Assembly: GCF_014207425.1 (NCBI RefSeq)
Contig: NZ_JACHFF010000002.1
Span: forward strand, 310,001-374,000
Direction of reading: 5' to 3'
DNA length: 64,000 bases
DNA from: Jeotgalicoccus coquinae
GTDB lineage: Bacteria; Bacillota; Bacilli; Staphylococcales; Salinicoccaceae
How positions within the stretch are numbered: position 1 is the stretch's first letter; the number at the start of each line of letters is the position of its first letter. This document shows, piece after piece, positions 48,017 through 57,368 of this stretch. The notes beneath the pieces were generated by a model. It had not been told where the DNA came from, did no database searches, and saw only the letters and a list, made by a program, of their open reading frames with translations. The translations under genes and the position numbers were made by a program.

Positions 48017-49018
48017 ATGAAAAAAAAATTTACTGACAAGCTGTGGCTGTTTGCAGCCTTGACTTTAATCGCTGCACTGGCAGGATGCTCATCAAGCGAC
48101 GCGTCATCATCTGAAAACCCGGAAGAAATCCGTTTGGATTATGCATACTACTCACCGACAAGTTTAGTGCTGAAAGAGTTCGGGTGGGCTGAAGAAGAAT
48201 TTGAAGAAGACGGTATTGAAGTGTCATGGACACTCAGTCATGGGAGTAATAAGGCACTTGAATTTTTAAACAGCGACAGCGTTGATTTCGGTTCATCGGC
48301 AGGAGCTGCAGCACTGATGTCAAAAGCAAACGGTGCACCGATTAAAGGTGTATACATTGCTTCAAAACCGGAATGGACAGCACTTGTTAAAAACAAAGAT
48401 TCGGATATTGAATCCGTCCAGGATTTAAAAGGGAAGAAGGTTGCTGCAACACTGGGTACTGATCCGTACATCTTCTTACTTCGTGCACTGTCGGAAGAAG
48501 GACTTTCACAGGAGGATGTGGAAATTGTGAACTTGCAACACAGCGACGGTGCTACAACACTGAATAATGACGGTGTGGATGCATGGGCAGGGCTGGATCC
48601 ACATATGGCACGACTTGAAGTAGAGTCCGGTGCAGAACTGTTTTACAGAAACCCGGACTTCAATACGTACAGCTTTTTAAATGTCAGAGAAGAATTTGCT
48701 GAAGCTCATCCGGAACATGTTAACCGTGTGATTAAAGTTTATGAAAAAGCACGTGCATGGATACAGGAAAACCCAGACGAAGCGGCTGAAATATTGATGA
48801 GAGAAGCAGGGATTGATAAAGAAGTGGCAGTGAAACAGCTCGAACGCAATGATTTCTCAAACCCGGTGCCGGGAGCTGATCACCGCGAGTCAGTGATTGA
48901 AGCAGGAAAAATACTTCAGGAAACTGAAGCAGTTAAAGAAAACACAGACGTGGAGCAGCTGACTGATGAACTCATCGATTCATCTTACGCAGAAGATGTA
49001 ATAGAATCTGCGAATTAG
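48017..49018 (+). CDS. ABC transporter substrate-binding lipoprotein, sulfonate/nitrate type
   Basis: This 333-residue lipoprotein has the lipobox LAGC (Cys24) and an NMT1/SsuA-like fold. Landmarks are LVLKEFGWAEEEFEEDGIEV, then ALEFLNSDSVDFGSSAGAAAL, DLKGKKVAATLGTDPY, and DAWAGLDPHMA. The family takes up sulfonates, taurine, nitrate or thiamine precursors. The SAM-riboswitch operon context favours an organosulfur compound. It is 19 bases after the metY fusion and two before the permease region. Confidence 0.88.
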   Translation: MKKKFTDKLWLFAALTLIAALAGCSSSDASSSENPEEIRLDYAYYSPTSLVLKEFGWAEEEFEEDGIEVSWTLSHGSNKALEFLNSDSVDFGSSAGAAALMSKANGAPIKGVYIASKPEWTALVKNKDSDIESVQDLKGKKVAATLGTDPYIFLLRALSEEGLSQEDVEIVNLQHSDGATTLNNDGVDAWAGLDPHMARLEVESGAELFYRNPDFNTYSFLNVREEFAEAHPEHVNRVIKVYEKARAWIQENPDEAAEILMREAGIDKEVAVKQLERNDFSNPVPGADHRESVIEAGKILQETEAVKENTDVEQLTDELIDSSYAEDVIESAN

Positions 49019-49037
49019 TTTGAAAAGGAGTGTTTTT

Positions 49038-49883
49038 TTGAAAAACAGTATTGAACTGACACAAGGGACATTAAGCAGCAAAAAGAAAGCAGTTAAAACA
49101 CGTAATACTTCAGGAAAGAGCAGACTGCAGCCGGTAATTTTAGGTGCAGCACTGCCTGTGATTTTAATTGCAGTATGGGAAATACTCAGTCGTACTGGAG
49201 TAGTGCCGTCATACCAGCTGCCTGCACCAAGCGTGATTTTGGAAACAATCCTCGGACTCGCTGCTGATGGGAGTCTGTGGGGACATATCGGCATCACGGT
49301 TTACAGAGTATTTATCGGATTTTTAATTGGTACAGCATTTGCAGTCATATTAGGTGGAGTTGTTGGATTTTACTCTAAAGCAGAACAGATATTTGATCCG
49401 ATGATTCAGGCATTTCGCTCAATCCCCTCACTGGCATGGGTGCCGCTTTTCATTCTCTGGATGGGCATCGGCGAGCCTTCAAAAGTAACGATGATTGCTG
49501 TTGGTGTATTTTTCCCGGTCTATCTGAACGTCGTCAGCGGTATTGGCGGTGTTGACAGGAAATTAATTGAAGTCGGAAAGATGTACGGATTGAATACATT
49601 TCAGTTAATCAAACGGGTCATACTTCCAGCTTCATTGCCGTCATTCTTAACAGGGTTAAGAAGTGGACTCGGACTCGGATGGATGTTCGTTGTGGCAGCT
49701 GAACTGATGGGTGCAAGTACAGGGCTTGGTTATTTACTTGTCCTCGGACAGAATACATTATCCCCAGAAACAATCTTAGCGAGTATTGTACTGTTTGCGA
49801 TTATTGGAAAATTATCCGACTGGATATTGAAAACTGTGGAGCTGCGTTCATTACACTGGCAGGACAATGCCGGGAAAGCTTAA
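49038..49883 (+). CDS. ABC transporter permease, SsuC/TauC type
   Basis: This protein of about 281 residues has six transmembrane segments and the EAA-type loop LIEVGKMYGLNTFQLIKRVILPASLPSFLTGLR. I start it at TTG 49038, which lies seven bases after AAGGAG; the open frame begins at another TTG at 49020 without a site. It forms the importer with its neighbours. Confidence 0.88.
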   Translation: MKNSIELTQGTLSSKKKAVKTRNTSGKSRLQPVILGAALPVILIAVWEILSRTGVVPSYQLPAPSVILETILGLAADGSLWGHIGITVYRVFIGFLIGTAFAVILGGVVGFYSKAEQIFDPMIQAFRSIPSLAWVPLFILWMGIGEPSKVTMIAVGVFFPVYLNVVSGIGGVDRKLIEVGKMYGLNTFQLIKRVILPASLPSFLTGLRSGLGLGWMFVVAAELMGASTGLGYLLVLGQNTLSPETILASIVLFAIIGKLSDWILKTVELRSLHWQDNAGKA

Positions 49884-49898
49884 AAGGAGGACTTCAAT

Positions 49899-50627
49899 AT
49901 GGGATTGAAAATTAATAATGTCGGCCGTGAATTTAACGGCAAAAAGGTCGTTCAGAATATTTCTTTTGAAGCGGCCCCCGGTGAAATTATCGGTCTGCTC
50001 GGAAAAAGCGGCTGCGGAAAAAGTACTGTGTTAAGAGCTGTTTCCGGACTGGATAACGGTTATGAAGGAACTGTGGAAATTAACGGTACTGTATCAGGCG
50101 GTGTAGACAAATCCACAGGATTCATCTTCCAGGAGCCGCGTTTAATGCCCTGGCTGAATGCGCTTGAAAATGTAACTTTCGGTCTTAAAGGCAGTAAAGA
50201 AGAACAGCAGAAACTAGGAAGAAAATATTTGACGGACGTCGGCCTCGCTGCTCATGAAGAACTTTATCCGAAAGAATTATCGGGCGGTATGGCGCAGAGA
50301 GTGGCGATTGCACGTGCATTGATTACATCCCCTGAGGTACTGTTGCTCGACGAACCGTTCAGCGCGCTGGATGCTTTTACTAAAATGCAGCTCCAGGATC
50401 TATTGTTAAATATATGGCGGGAGTACAATACAACAATTGTTCTGGTGACACATGATATCGAGGAAGCGACATACCTGTGCGACAAGATTGTCGTTTTAAA
50501 AGATCAGCCGGGCACAGTGGGACACGAACTTACATTGAATGAACCGCGTCCGAGAGACAGAGGCAGCGCGGAACTTGCAGCATATAAGACAGAGATATTA
50601 GGCAATCTGGATTTAGAGAACATCTGA
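49899..50627 (+). CDS. ABC transporter ATPase, SsuB/TauB type
   Basis: This 242-residue ATPase has Walker A GKSGCGKST, the Q-loop FQEPRLMPW typical of the SsuB/TauB/NrtD group, the signature LSGGMAQR, and Walker B VLLLDEPFSALD. It is 15 bases after the permease with an AAAGGAGG site. It completes the importer encoded in the SAM-controlled operon. Confidence 0.93.
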   Translation: MGLKINNVGREFNGKKVVQNISFEAAPGEIIGLLGKSGCGKSTVLRAVSGLDNGYEGTVEINGTVSGGVDKSTGFIFQEPRLMPWLNALENVTFGLKGSKEEQQKLGRKYLTDVGLAAHEELYPKELSGGMAQRVAIARALITSPEVLLLDEPFSALDAFTKMQLQDLLLNIWREYNTTIVLVTHDIEEATYLCDKIVVLKDQPGTVGHELTLNEPRPRDRGSAELAAYKTEILGNLDLENI

Positions 50628-50643
50628 TAAAGGAGCTTTTATT

Positions 50644-52305
50644 ATGACATCGAATACAGAGAGAATGATTGAACCGTTGGCAGGAACGTATAACCTTTCG
50701 GACTATGAAGAAGTGCGAAATAATTTCACTTGGGACAATATAGATTCTAAACTGAATATTGCATATGAAACGATAGACCGTCATGTCGATGACGGTTACG
50801 GCAAAAAAACCGCACTGCATTATGTTAATGGGGATGAGCGAATCAGCTATACGTTTCAGGAAGTGAAAGAAAAGACTGATCATTACGCACGCATATTAAA
50901 AAGAAATGGCGTTAAAAAAAGCGACAGAGTATTTGTATTTCTACCGAAAACTCCCGAGTGCTATATCGCCATACTTGCAGTCATAAAAATCGGTGCTATC
51001 GCTGGACCTTTGTTTGAAGCATTTATGGAAGATGCTGTCCGCGACAGAATTAATGATTGTGAAGGTACACTGCTGATTACGGATAAAGACATGGCGAAGC
51101 GGGTGCCGCGTGGAGATATCCCGTCACTTAAAACGATTCTTTATGCTGAAGATATTGAAGCGGAGCCGTATTTAAATACCGGGGAAGATTATGTAGAATG
51201 GATGGATAAAGAAGACGGTATGCTCATTCATTATACGAGCGGCTCAACAGGTAAACCAAAAGGTGTGCTGCTTGCGCATAAAGTGCTGCCGCATCAGTAT
51301 CATTCAGGTAAATGGGTGCTCGATATTAAAGATGATGACATTTACTGGTGCACATCGCATCCGGGCTGGGTGACCGGAAGTGTCTATGGAATATTTGCAC
51401 CGTGGCTGAACCGGGCAACGATTGTTATTCAGGGCGGCCGTTTTAAAGCGGAAGAATGGTACAAACTTATTGCAGAACTGAAAGTGACGATATGGTACAG
51501 TGCACCGACAGCTTTCAGAATGCTGCTGTCGCAGGGTGATATTTTGAAAAACTATGATTTGTCTTCGTTGAGACATATATTAAGCGTCGGGGAACCGCTG
51601 AACCCGGAAGTCATTTATTGGGCATGGCAGGAACTCGGTGTCAGAATTCATGATACATGGTGGATGACTGAAACAGGAGCGCACCTCGTCGTCAATTTAC
51701 CTGGTGAGAAAATTAAACCGGGATCGATGGGACGGCCGTTTCCCGGTATTGAAATCGGTATTCTGGATGAAGCAGGCAAGATTGTGCCGCGGGGAGAAAC
51801 AGGTCAGCTTGCTGTAAAAACACCATGGCCCGGCATGATGAAAGATATTTGGGGGAACAAGGATAAATTCAATTCCTATTTTAAATATGAAGGATGGTAT
51901 ATTTCGGGTGACCTCGCTTATCAGGATGCAGAAGATTTTATTTTTTTCCAGAGCCGTGATGATGACATGATTAACTCAGCAGGTGAAAGAATCGGCCCGT
52001 TTGAAGTAGAGAGCAAGTTAATTGAACACGAAGCGATTCAGGAAGCAGGAGTTATCGGCAAGCCGGATAAACTTCGCGGTGAGATAGTGAAGGCGTTTAT
52101 CGTGCTCAGAAACGGTTATAAAGAATCGCCGAAACTGCTCGAGGAAATCCGTGTTTTTGTCAGAAATAATCTGGCAGCCCATGCAGCACCAAAAGAAATA
52201 GAGGTGATGCAGGAACTGCCGAAAACAACAATCAGTGGGAAAATATTACGAAGAGAACTGAAGAAAACCGAGATAGAAAAGATAAATGCAGTAAACTCTA
52301 TATAG
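50644..52305 (+). CDS. AMP-forming acyl-CoA synthetase, AcsA-like
   Basis: This 553-residue member of the adenylate-forming family has the P-loop YTSGSTGKPKGVLL, DTWWMTETG, GWYISGDLA and the C-terminal SGKILRREL with the reactive lysine that is often acetylated. It most resembles Bacillus AcsA (acetyl-CoA synthetase). The substrate acid (acetate, propionate or another short acid) cannot be read from sequence. Its place at the end of a SAM-controlled methionine/organosulfur operon is unusual for a plain acetate-activating enzyme. It could serve acetyl-CoA supply for O-acetylhomoserine or act on an imported sulfur-containing acid. Confidence 0.88.
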   Translation: MTSNTERMIEPLAGTYNLSDYEEVRNNFTWDNIDSKLNIAYETIDRHVDDGYGKKTALHYVNGDERISYTFQEVKEKTDHYARILKRNGVKKSDRVFVFLPKTPECYIAILAVIKIGAIAGPLFEAFMEDAVRDRINDCEGTLLITDKDMAKRVPRGDIPSLKTILYAEDIEAEPYLNTGEDYVEWMDKEDGMLIHYTSGSTGKPKGVLLAHKVLPHQYHSGKWVLDIKDDDIYWCTSHPGWVTGSVYGIFAPWLNRATIVIQGGRFKAEEWYKLIAELKVTIWYSAPTAFRMLLSQGDILKNYDLSSLRHILSVGEPLNPEVIYWAWQELGVRIHDTWWMTETGAHLVVNLPGEKIKPGSMGRPFPGIEIGILDEAGKIVPRGETGQLAVKTPWPGMMKDIWGNKDKFNSYFKYEGWYISGDLAYQDAEDFIFFQSRDDDMINSAGERIGPFEVESKLIEHEAIQEAGVIGKPDKLRGEIVKAFIVLRNGYKESPKLLEEIRVFVRNNLAAHAAPKEIEVMQELPKTTISGKILRRELKKTEIEKINAVNSI

Positions 52306-52314
52306 GAAGAGAAA

Positions 52315-52357
52315 AGTCTGTATTACAGGGTAGATACTCTGTAGTACAGGCTTTTTT
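52315..52357 (+). terminator. Terminator of the SAM-controlled operon
   Basis: A 16-base stem with two G-U pairs and one mismatch (arms 52315-52330 and 52337-52352) around a six-base loop is followed by five or more T, nine bases after the last stop. Confidence 0.82.
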
Positions 52358-52426
52358 AAATGAATCTATCCGGTTTTTGTCACAGTTTATTCATACATAT
52401 AGTATTTTTATAATTATTTAGTAATT

Positions 52427-52455
52427 TTGACAACTTTGTGAAAGCGTATTAAACT
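52427..52455 (+). promoter_or_regulatory. GMC dehydrogenase promoter with cre-like overlap
   Basis: TTGACA (52427-52432) and TAAACT (52450-52455) are 17 bp apart. TGAAAGCGTATTAA at 52439-52452 matches 12 of 14 cre positions and overlaps the -10 box, suggesting CcpA control of a sugar-acid dehydrogenase. Confidence 0.6.
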
Positions 52456-52506
52456 CGGTATAAGAACATTTTTAATTTAATCAAAGTAAAGAGGGGGATG
52501 GCTTTC

Positions 52507-53316
52507 ATGGTTAAAAAAGGATCAGATAACAACAGTGATGAGAAGGTGTTTTCGCGGCGTGATTTTCTTAAAACGACAGGTGTAGCGGCCGGGGGTATTG
52601 CCGGCGGTGCACTGTTGGGCGGATTTACAGGATTTCAATTCGGTTCTGATCAGGATTCGGAATCAGCTGAAACCGGTACAGGCGGTGAAACTGCTGAGGG
52701 CGGCGAAGGCGGTGCGGAAACGCCGGAGTTTGCGGCACGTACTTTCTTCAGCAGACAGGAAGATTTTGCAGCACTTGCAGCAGCGACAGAAAGAATTTAT
52801 CCGGAAGATGACAACGGACCGGGTGCTATTGAGCTTGGCGTACCGTACTTTATCGATAATCAGCTTTACGGTACGTGGGGGACAAATGGGACGGATTACC
52901 GCATGGGACCTTACGAGCCGATGGCTTCCGATACACATGGCCGCCAGGAGAAATTAACACGCGGGGAAATGTTCCTGCTTGGTATCAGACGCTTGCGAGA
53001 ATATGCAGTTGAAGAACATGATGAAGAGTTTGTAAAACTTGAACCGGATGTGCAGGACGAAATCTTAAGAGCTTTCGAATCCGGAGATGTGGAAGTACCT
53101 GGAATGCGTGCAGCAGCGTTCTTCTCACTGCTCCGCAATACGACAATTGAAGGTGTATACGCCGATCCGGTATACGGCGGCAACAAGAATATGGAAGGCT
53201 GGAAGATGATTCAGTATCCGGGTCCCCGTATGGGCTGGATGGATGAGATTACTTCCGAAGAGTTCGTTGAACTGGAACCGGAAAGTCTGAGAGCATATCA
53301 AGGGGGCGGAATCTAA
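52507..53316 (+). CDS. Gluconate 2-dehydrogenase subunit 3-like protein, Tat-exported
   Basis: This 269-residue small subunit of a GMC-type dehydrogenase has a twin-arginine signal (SRRDFLKTTGVAAGG) at its N-terminus. A Gly/Glu-rich linker follows, and the subunit-3 domain contains ERIYPEDDNGPGAIELGVPYFIDNQL (landmark shortened: IYPEDDNGPGA). It probably carries the partner flavoprotein across the membrane by hitch-hiking, since the large subunit has no signal of its own. I start it at ATG 52507, nine bases after GAGGGGG; the ATG at 52498 touches the site. It overlaps the next gene by one base (TAATG). Confidence 0.88.
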   Translation: MVKKGSDNNSDEKVFSRRDFLKTTGVAAGGIAGGALLGGFTGFQFGSDQDSESAETGTGGETAEGGEGGAETPEFAARTFFSRQEDFAALAAATERIYPEDDNGPGAIELGVPYFIDNQLYGTWGTNGTDYRMGPYEPMASDTHGRQEKLTRGEMFLLGIRRLREYAVEEHDEEFVKLEPDVQDEILRAFESGDVEVPGMRAAAFFSLLRNTTIEGVYADPVYGGNKNMEGWKMIQYPGPRMGWMDEITSEEFVELEPESLRAYQGGGI

Positions 53317-55070
53317 TGGCAGAAGTACTCGATAAAGTTGATGCTGTTGTTGTCGGTATGGGCTGGGCTGGCGGTATTGTCAGTGCAGAACTTGCCAAAG
53401 CAGGTAAAAATGTAGTGGGCCTTGAAAAAGGTAACCACGCGACGAGAAGTGACTACATCGGAGTGAAAGATGAGCTTCGTTTTGATAACCGGTTCGAAAT
53501 TATGCAGAGCTTAAAAGGAGATACTATAACATCGAGAAACGAAATTGACGATACAGCACTCCCTATCAGAACGATGCAGGATAACCAGATGGGTATAGAT
53601 CTTGGCGGTGCGAGTGTGCACTGGGCCGGAGCGTCCTACAGATACTGGCCGTATGAATTTGAAATCCGCAGCCAGACGATTGAACGCTACGGTGAAGATA
53701 AGATTCCTGACGATATGAGCCTTCAGGACTGGGGGATTACATATGAGGAACTGGAACCTTATTATGAAAAATGGGAAGACACAGCGGGTATTTCAGGAGA
53801 GCAGGATCCGATGGCACCGGAGCGTAACAAGCCCTGGCCGAATCCTCCGTTAAATGAAACACCATCATTAAAAATGTTTAAAGATGCTGCGACGAACCTG
53901 GGACTTCATCCGTTTCAGATAGCTGCAGGTAATATGTCACAGAACTATGAAAACCCGGATGGGGAAAAGCTGAATGCATGTATGTACTGTTCGTTCTGTA
54001 CGAGAGCAGGATGTGACTTTGATGCGAAATCGGATCCGCTGGCAACAGTAATTCCGACAGCGATGAGACATGATAACTTTGAACTGCGCACGCGCGCAAA
54101 TGTGCGCCGCGTACTTTACGATGACGACAGCAAAGAAGCAACAGGTGTAATGTACGTCGATGAAACGACAGGTGAAGAGTTCGAGCAGCCTGCAGATGTT
54201 GTCGTACTTGCGGCATTCGCATTTACAAACAACAGACTGCTGATGCTGTCGGATATCGGTGAGCAGTACGATCCGAAAACACGTGAAGGGCTGATCGGCC
54301 GTAACTTTAACGGCCAGTACAACTCTGCATTCCATGGTGTCAGAGGATTCTTCAATGATAAGCAGTTCAACCTGTACATGGGAGCGGGAGCACTTGGTGC
54401 AGCCGTTAACGACTATGCAGCAGATAACTTTGACCATTCGGATCTGGACTTTATCGGCGGCGGGGCAATTGAATTAAGACAATACGGCTTCGCAGCAATC
54501 TCGAGCAGTAATAACTACACGAGAGAAGTCCCGAGCTGGGGTGCGGATTATAAAGCGGAATCGCTGAAATATGCACACAGTGCACTGCGCATCTGGTATA
54601 CAAATATCGCGATGTCATACTGGCATAACTATGTGGATCTCGATCCGACGTACAAAGATGAGTACGGCGATCCGTTACTTCGCATTACGTATAAATTTGG
54701 TTCGAACGAAAAACCGATTGCGAAATTCGGTGTTGAAAAATGCCGTGAGATTATGGAAGAAATGGGCGCTGACATCATTGAAGAAGATGAAATTGCCGAG
54801 GAATTCGACCATGTATTCTCAGGCGGACATTATACAGGCGGTGTAGTAATGGGGGACGATCCCGAAACATCAGTAGTGAATAACTACCTGCAGATGTGGG
54901 ATGTTGATAACCTGTTTGTTGTCGGCGGATCTGCATTCCCGCAGTTCGGCGGACATCACCCGACACCGACTATCGGTGCACTGGCATACAGAGCAGCTGA
55001 AGGCGTTGAACGCTTCTTAGATGAAGGCGGACAGCTTGCGACAGCGAAAAGTAAAACAATGAGAGCATAG
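53316..55070 (+). CDS. GMC-family FAD-dependent dehydrogenase, large subunit
   Basis: This 584-residue flavoprotein resembles gluconate 2-dehydrogenase alpha subunits. The FAD motif is VVGMGWAGG (residues 12-20), and a cysteine cluster C222-x2-C225-x2-C228-x4-C233 could hold a small metal centre. The C-terminal GMC segment FGGHHPTPTIGAL has the catalytic His pair. The cytochrome c subunit found in proteobacterial versions is not encoded nearby, so electrons must go to another acceptor such as quinone. It is coupled to the Tat subunit by TAATG overlap. The actual sugar or sugar-acid substrate is unknown. Confidence 0.88.
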   Translation: MAEVLDKVDAVVVGMGWAGGIVSAELAKAGKNVVGLEKGNHATRSDYIGVKDELRFDNRFEIMQSLKGDTITSRNEIDDTALPIRTMQDNQMGIDLGGASVHWAGASYRYWPYEFEIRSQTIERYGEDKIPDDMSLQDWGITYEELEPYYEKWEDTAGISGEQDPMAPERNKPWPNPPLNETPSLKMFKDAATNLGLHPFQIAAGNMSQNYENPDGEKLNACMYCSFCTRAGCDFDAKSDPLATVIPTAMRHDNFELRTRANVRRVLYDDDSKEATGVMYVDETTGEEFEQPADVVVLAAFAFTNNRLLMLSDIGEQYDPKTREGLIGRNFNGQYNSAFHGVRGFFNDKQFNLYMGAGALGAAVNDYAADNFDHSDLDFIGGGAIELRQYGFAAISSSNNYTREVPSWGADYKAESLKYAHSALRIWYTNIAMSYWHNYVDLDPTYKDEYGDPLLRITYKFGSNEKPIAKFGVEKCREIMEEMGADIIEEDEIAEEFDHVFSGGHYTGGVVMGDDPETSVVNNYLQMWDVDNLFVVGGSAFPQFGGHHPTPTIGALAYRAAEGVERFLDEGGQLATAKSKTMRA

Positions 55071-55085
55071 CATAAAACAACCAGC

Positions 55086-55115
55086 ACTCCCTGACCGTCG
55101 GTCAGGGAGTTTTTT
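55086..55115 (+). terminator. GMC dehydrogenase terminator
   Basis: A perfect 11-base stem ACTCCCTGACC/GGTCAGGGAGT with a three-base loop is followed by five T. Confidence 0.92.
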
Positions 55116-55158
55116 AATGCCTTAATGTATAATAGCAGCTAAAAGGAGCGGATATATT

Positions 55159-55458
55159 ATGGCGAAATTGATTCATACAGAGAGTGAACTTAAGACTAAA
55201 GATAAATCAATTAAAAAGATATTCGGGAACGAACAGTCGAATATCGTCAATATTCAGCTGAAAACAGGGGAAGAGATTCCGGAACATAATTCTAAAAACC
55301 CTGTTTTTATTATCGTGCGGAGCGGTACAGTGAAGTTTATTTGTCCGGATGAGGAATACTTACTTCAGGACAGTGATATTCTGTTTATGGAAGCAGAAGA
55401 AATGCACAGTGTTGAAGCGGTCACGGATACTGATTTTCTTGTAGTATTTTTAAAGTAA
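55159..55458 (+). CDS. Small cupin-fold protein
   Basis: This 99-residue single-domain cupin has IQLKTGEEIPEHNSKNPVFIIVRSGTVKF and ILFMEAEEMHSVEAV as the two cupin motifs (landmarks). The first motif has EH, with Asn where a second His would sit, so metal binding is uncertain. It lies 19 bases before the FNT channel gene and may be co-transcribed with it. Such mini-cupins often sense or bind small acids. The function is unknown. Confidence 0.75.
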   Translation: MAKLIHTESELKTKDKSIKKIFGNEQSNIVNIQLKTGEEIPEHNSKNPVFIIVRSGTVKFICPDEEYLLQDSDILFMEAEEMHSVEAVTDTDFLVVFLK

Positions 55459-55477
55459 ATATTTAGGAGCATTTGAT

Positions 55478-56260
55478 ATGTACAGAGAGACAATAAAAAC
55501 AATGAGCATCAGTGCGCGGAATAAATTGAATTATTATGAAGAATCACATATGAAATTTTTGGTCTCATCGATGCTCGCGGGTGCGTATATCGGTGTAGGC
55601 TGTATCGTATTGTTTTTCATGGGCGGGCCGTTATTTGCAGTGGACTCTCCATTTGTTAACCTGATCACAGGTATTACATTCGGTGTCGCACTGGCAATTG
55701 TTATATGGGCAGGGTCTGATTTATTTACAGGCAACGTTATGATATTTGCATTCGGTGCACTGACCAAAACAATTACGTGGAAACAGACGACAGTACTCTT
55801 GATCTGGTGTTACATTGGGAATTTAATCGGTGCACTCGCATTTTCGTACTTTGTTTACTTAAGCGGGATATTCCCGGAAATTAATGTCGACAGTTATACA
55901 GTATTTACAGCAGCCGGGAAGATGAGCGACGGCTTTATTCCCCTCCTGTTCCAGGGCATTTTATGTAACTGGCTGGTATGTCTGGCAATCTGGACGTCGA
56001 CGCGTGCAACCAATGAAATGGCGAAGCTGTCATTGATTTTTGTGCTGATTTTTGCATTCGTTGCAGTGGGCTTTGAGCACAGTATTGCCAACATGGTAAT
56101 TATGGCAATCGCCCTTCTGCACAGCAGTGTGGATACAGTGACAGTCGGCGGATTCATCTATAATTTAATTCCGGTCACTATAGGTAATATTATCGGCGGC
56201 GGGATTTTCGTTGCATGTATTTACTATTATTTGAATGGCGGGTATAAGGAAAAGATTTAG
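55478..56260 (+). CDS. Formate/nitrite transporter family protein
   Basis: This 260-residue FNT-family channel has about six transmembrane segments. The first re-entrant motif GAYIGVGCIVLF, the second motif WAGSDLFTGNVM, CNWLVCLAIW and GFEHSIANM are all characteristic. It moves formate, nitrite or a similar small anion across the membrane. Which one cannot be read from sequence, though the absence of nir or pfl genes nearby argues against a dedicated nitrite-reduction locus. The start is ATG 55478 after TTAGGAG. Confidence 0.92.
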   Translation: MYRETIKTMSISARNKLNYYEESHMKFLVSSMLAGAYIGVGCIVLFFMGGPLFAVDSPFVNLITGITFGVALAIVIWAGSDLFTGNVMIFAFGALTKTITWKQTTVLLIWCYIGNLIGALAFSYFVYLSGIFPEINVDSYTVFTAAGKMSDGFIPLLFQGILCNWLVCLAIWTSTRATNEMAKLSLIFVLIFAFVAVGFEHSIANMVIMAIALLHSSVDTVTVGGFIYNLIPVTIGNIIGGGIFVACIYYYLNGGYKEKI

Positions 56261-56309
56261 TGTATAGTTTACAGAAAGAAATAATTTAAACAAAAGGGGA
56301 GCTGTAATA

Positions 56310-57338
56310 ATGTTTAAAAGAGACGGTACAATTTCATTTTTAACAAAGCTGTTATCAATTAACAGTCCGACAGGTTATACGAACAATGCGGTAAGTTTTT
56401 TACGGGAAACAATTGAAGACATCGGTTATGAAACTCTCACAACACCAAAGGGGAACCTTATTGTTCAGGTAGACGGTGAAAATGCTGAGGTGACACGGGG
56501 ACTGAGTGCCCACGTAGATACGCTGGGTCTGATGGTACGTTCAATTAACTCGGACGGTACATTATCGCTGACTAAACTCGGCGGACCGCTGACTCCGACA
56601 CTGGATGGTGAATACTGCGATATTATTACGCGCGATGACAAAGTGTACACAGGAACGATTCTGTCAAAATCACCATCAATTCACGTGTTTAAAGACGCAT
56701 CGACGAAAGAACGTGATATCGACAGTCTGATTGTAAAACTGGACGAACGTGTAGAGAATAAAGAAGATGTACAAAATATTGGTATTCAGAACGGTGATAT
56801 TGTCGCATACGATCCGAAAGTCGTTGTGACGGATTCAGGATTTATTAAATCACGCTTCCTGGACGATAAAGCATCAGTGGCTGTACTTGTCAGTATCTTA
56901 AAAATGATGAAACAGGAAAATATTGTACCATCGACGAATCTGAAATTTATCTTCTCGACATATGAAGAAGTTGGACATGGTGCAGCATGGATTCCGGAAG
57001 ATATTACAGAGCTTCTTGCAGTGGATATGGGCTGTATCGGGCTGGATCTTGAATGTATGGAATACGATGTATCAATCTGTGCGAAAGATTCATCAGGTCC
57101 GTACGATTACGATATGACGACAAAGCTGATTAACTTTGCGAAAGAAAAAGAACTGAGCTATGCGGTGGATATTTATCCGATGTACGGCAGTGACGCATCA
57201 GCAGCACTGGGCGGCGGTGCAAACATTAAAGCAGCATTGATCGGACCTGGAGTGGCGAGCAGTCACGGTATGGAACGTACGCATATCGATGCACTGGAAA
57301 ACACGTTTGAACTGGTTTCTGAATACATTCAGAATTAA
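56310..57338 (+). CDS. M42-family metallopeptidase
   Basis: This 342-residue peptidase belongs to the M42 glutamyl/deblocking aminopeptidase family. Metal-binding and catalytic elements are visible: LSAHVDTLG (His, Asp), SRFLDDKASV (bridging Asp), FSTYEEVGHG (catalytic Glu pair), AVDMG and SHGMERTH (late His). It should be a cytosolic, multimeric, Co2+ or Zn2+ enzyme trimming short peptides. ATG 56310 is preceded by AGGGGAGC. Confidence 0.92.
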   Translation: MFKRDGTISFLTKLLSINSPTGYTNNAVSFLRETIEDIGYETLTTPKGNLIVQVDGENAEVTRGLSAHVDTLGLMVRSINSDGTLSLTKLGGPLTPTLDGEYCDIITRDDKVYTGTILSKSPSIHVFKDASTKERDIDSLIVKLDERVENKEDVQNIGIQNGDIVAYDPKVVVTDSGFIKSRFLDDKASVAVLVSILKMMKQENIVPSTNLKFIFSTYEEVGHGAAWIPEDITELLAVDMGCIGLDLECMEYDVSICAKDSSGPYDYDMTTKLINFAKEKELSYAVDIYPMYGSDASAALGGGANIKAALIGPGVASSHGMERTHIDALENTFELVSEYIQN

Positions 57339-57368
57339 TAAAATCACTTCATTAAGGTGCTGCTGCTG

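Noticed and set aside
53937-54437. 166-residue antisense frame in the GMC dehydrogenase gene
   Set aside because: Its composition is unlike a real protein and the opposite strand is firmly coding.
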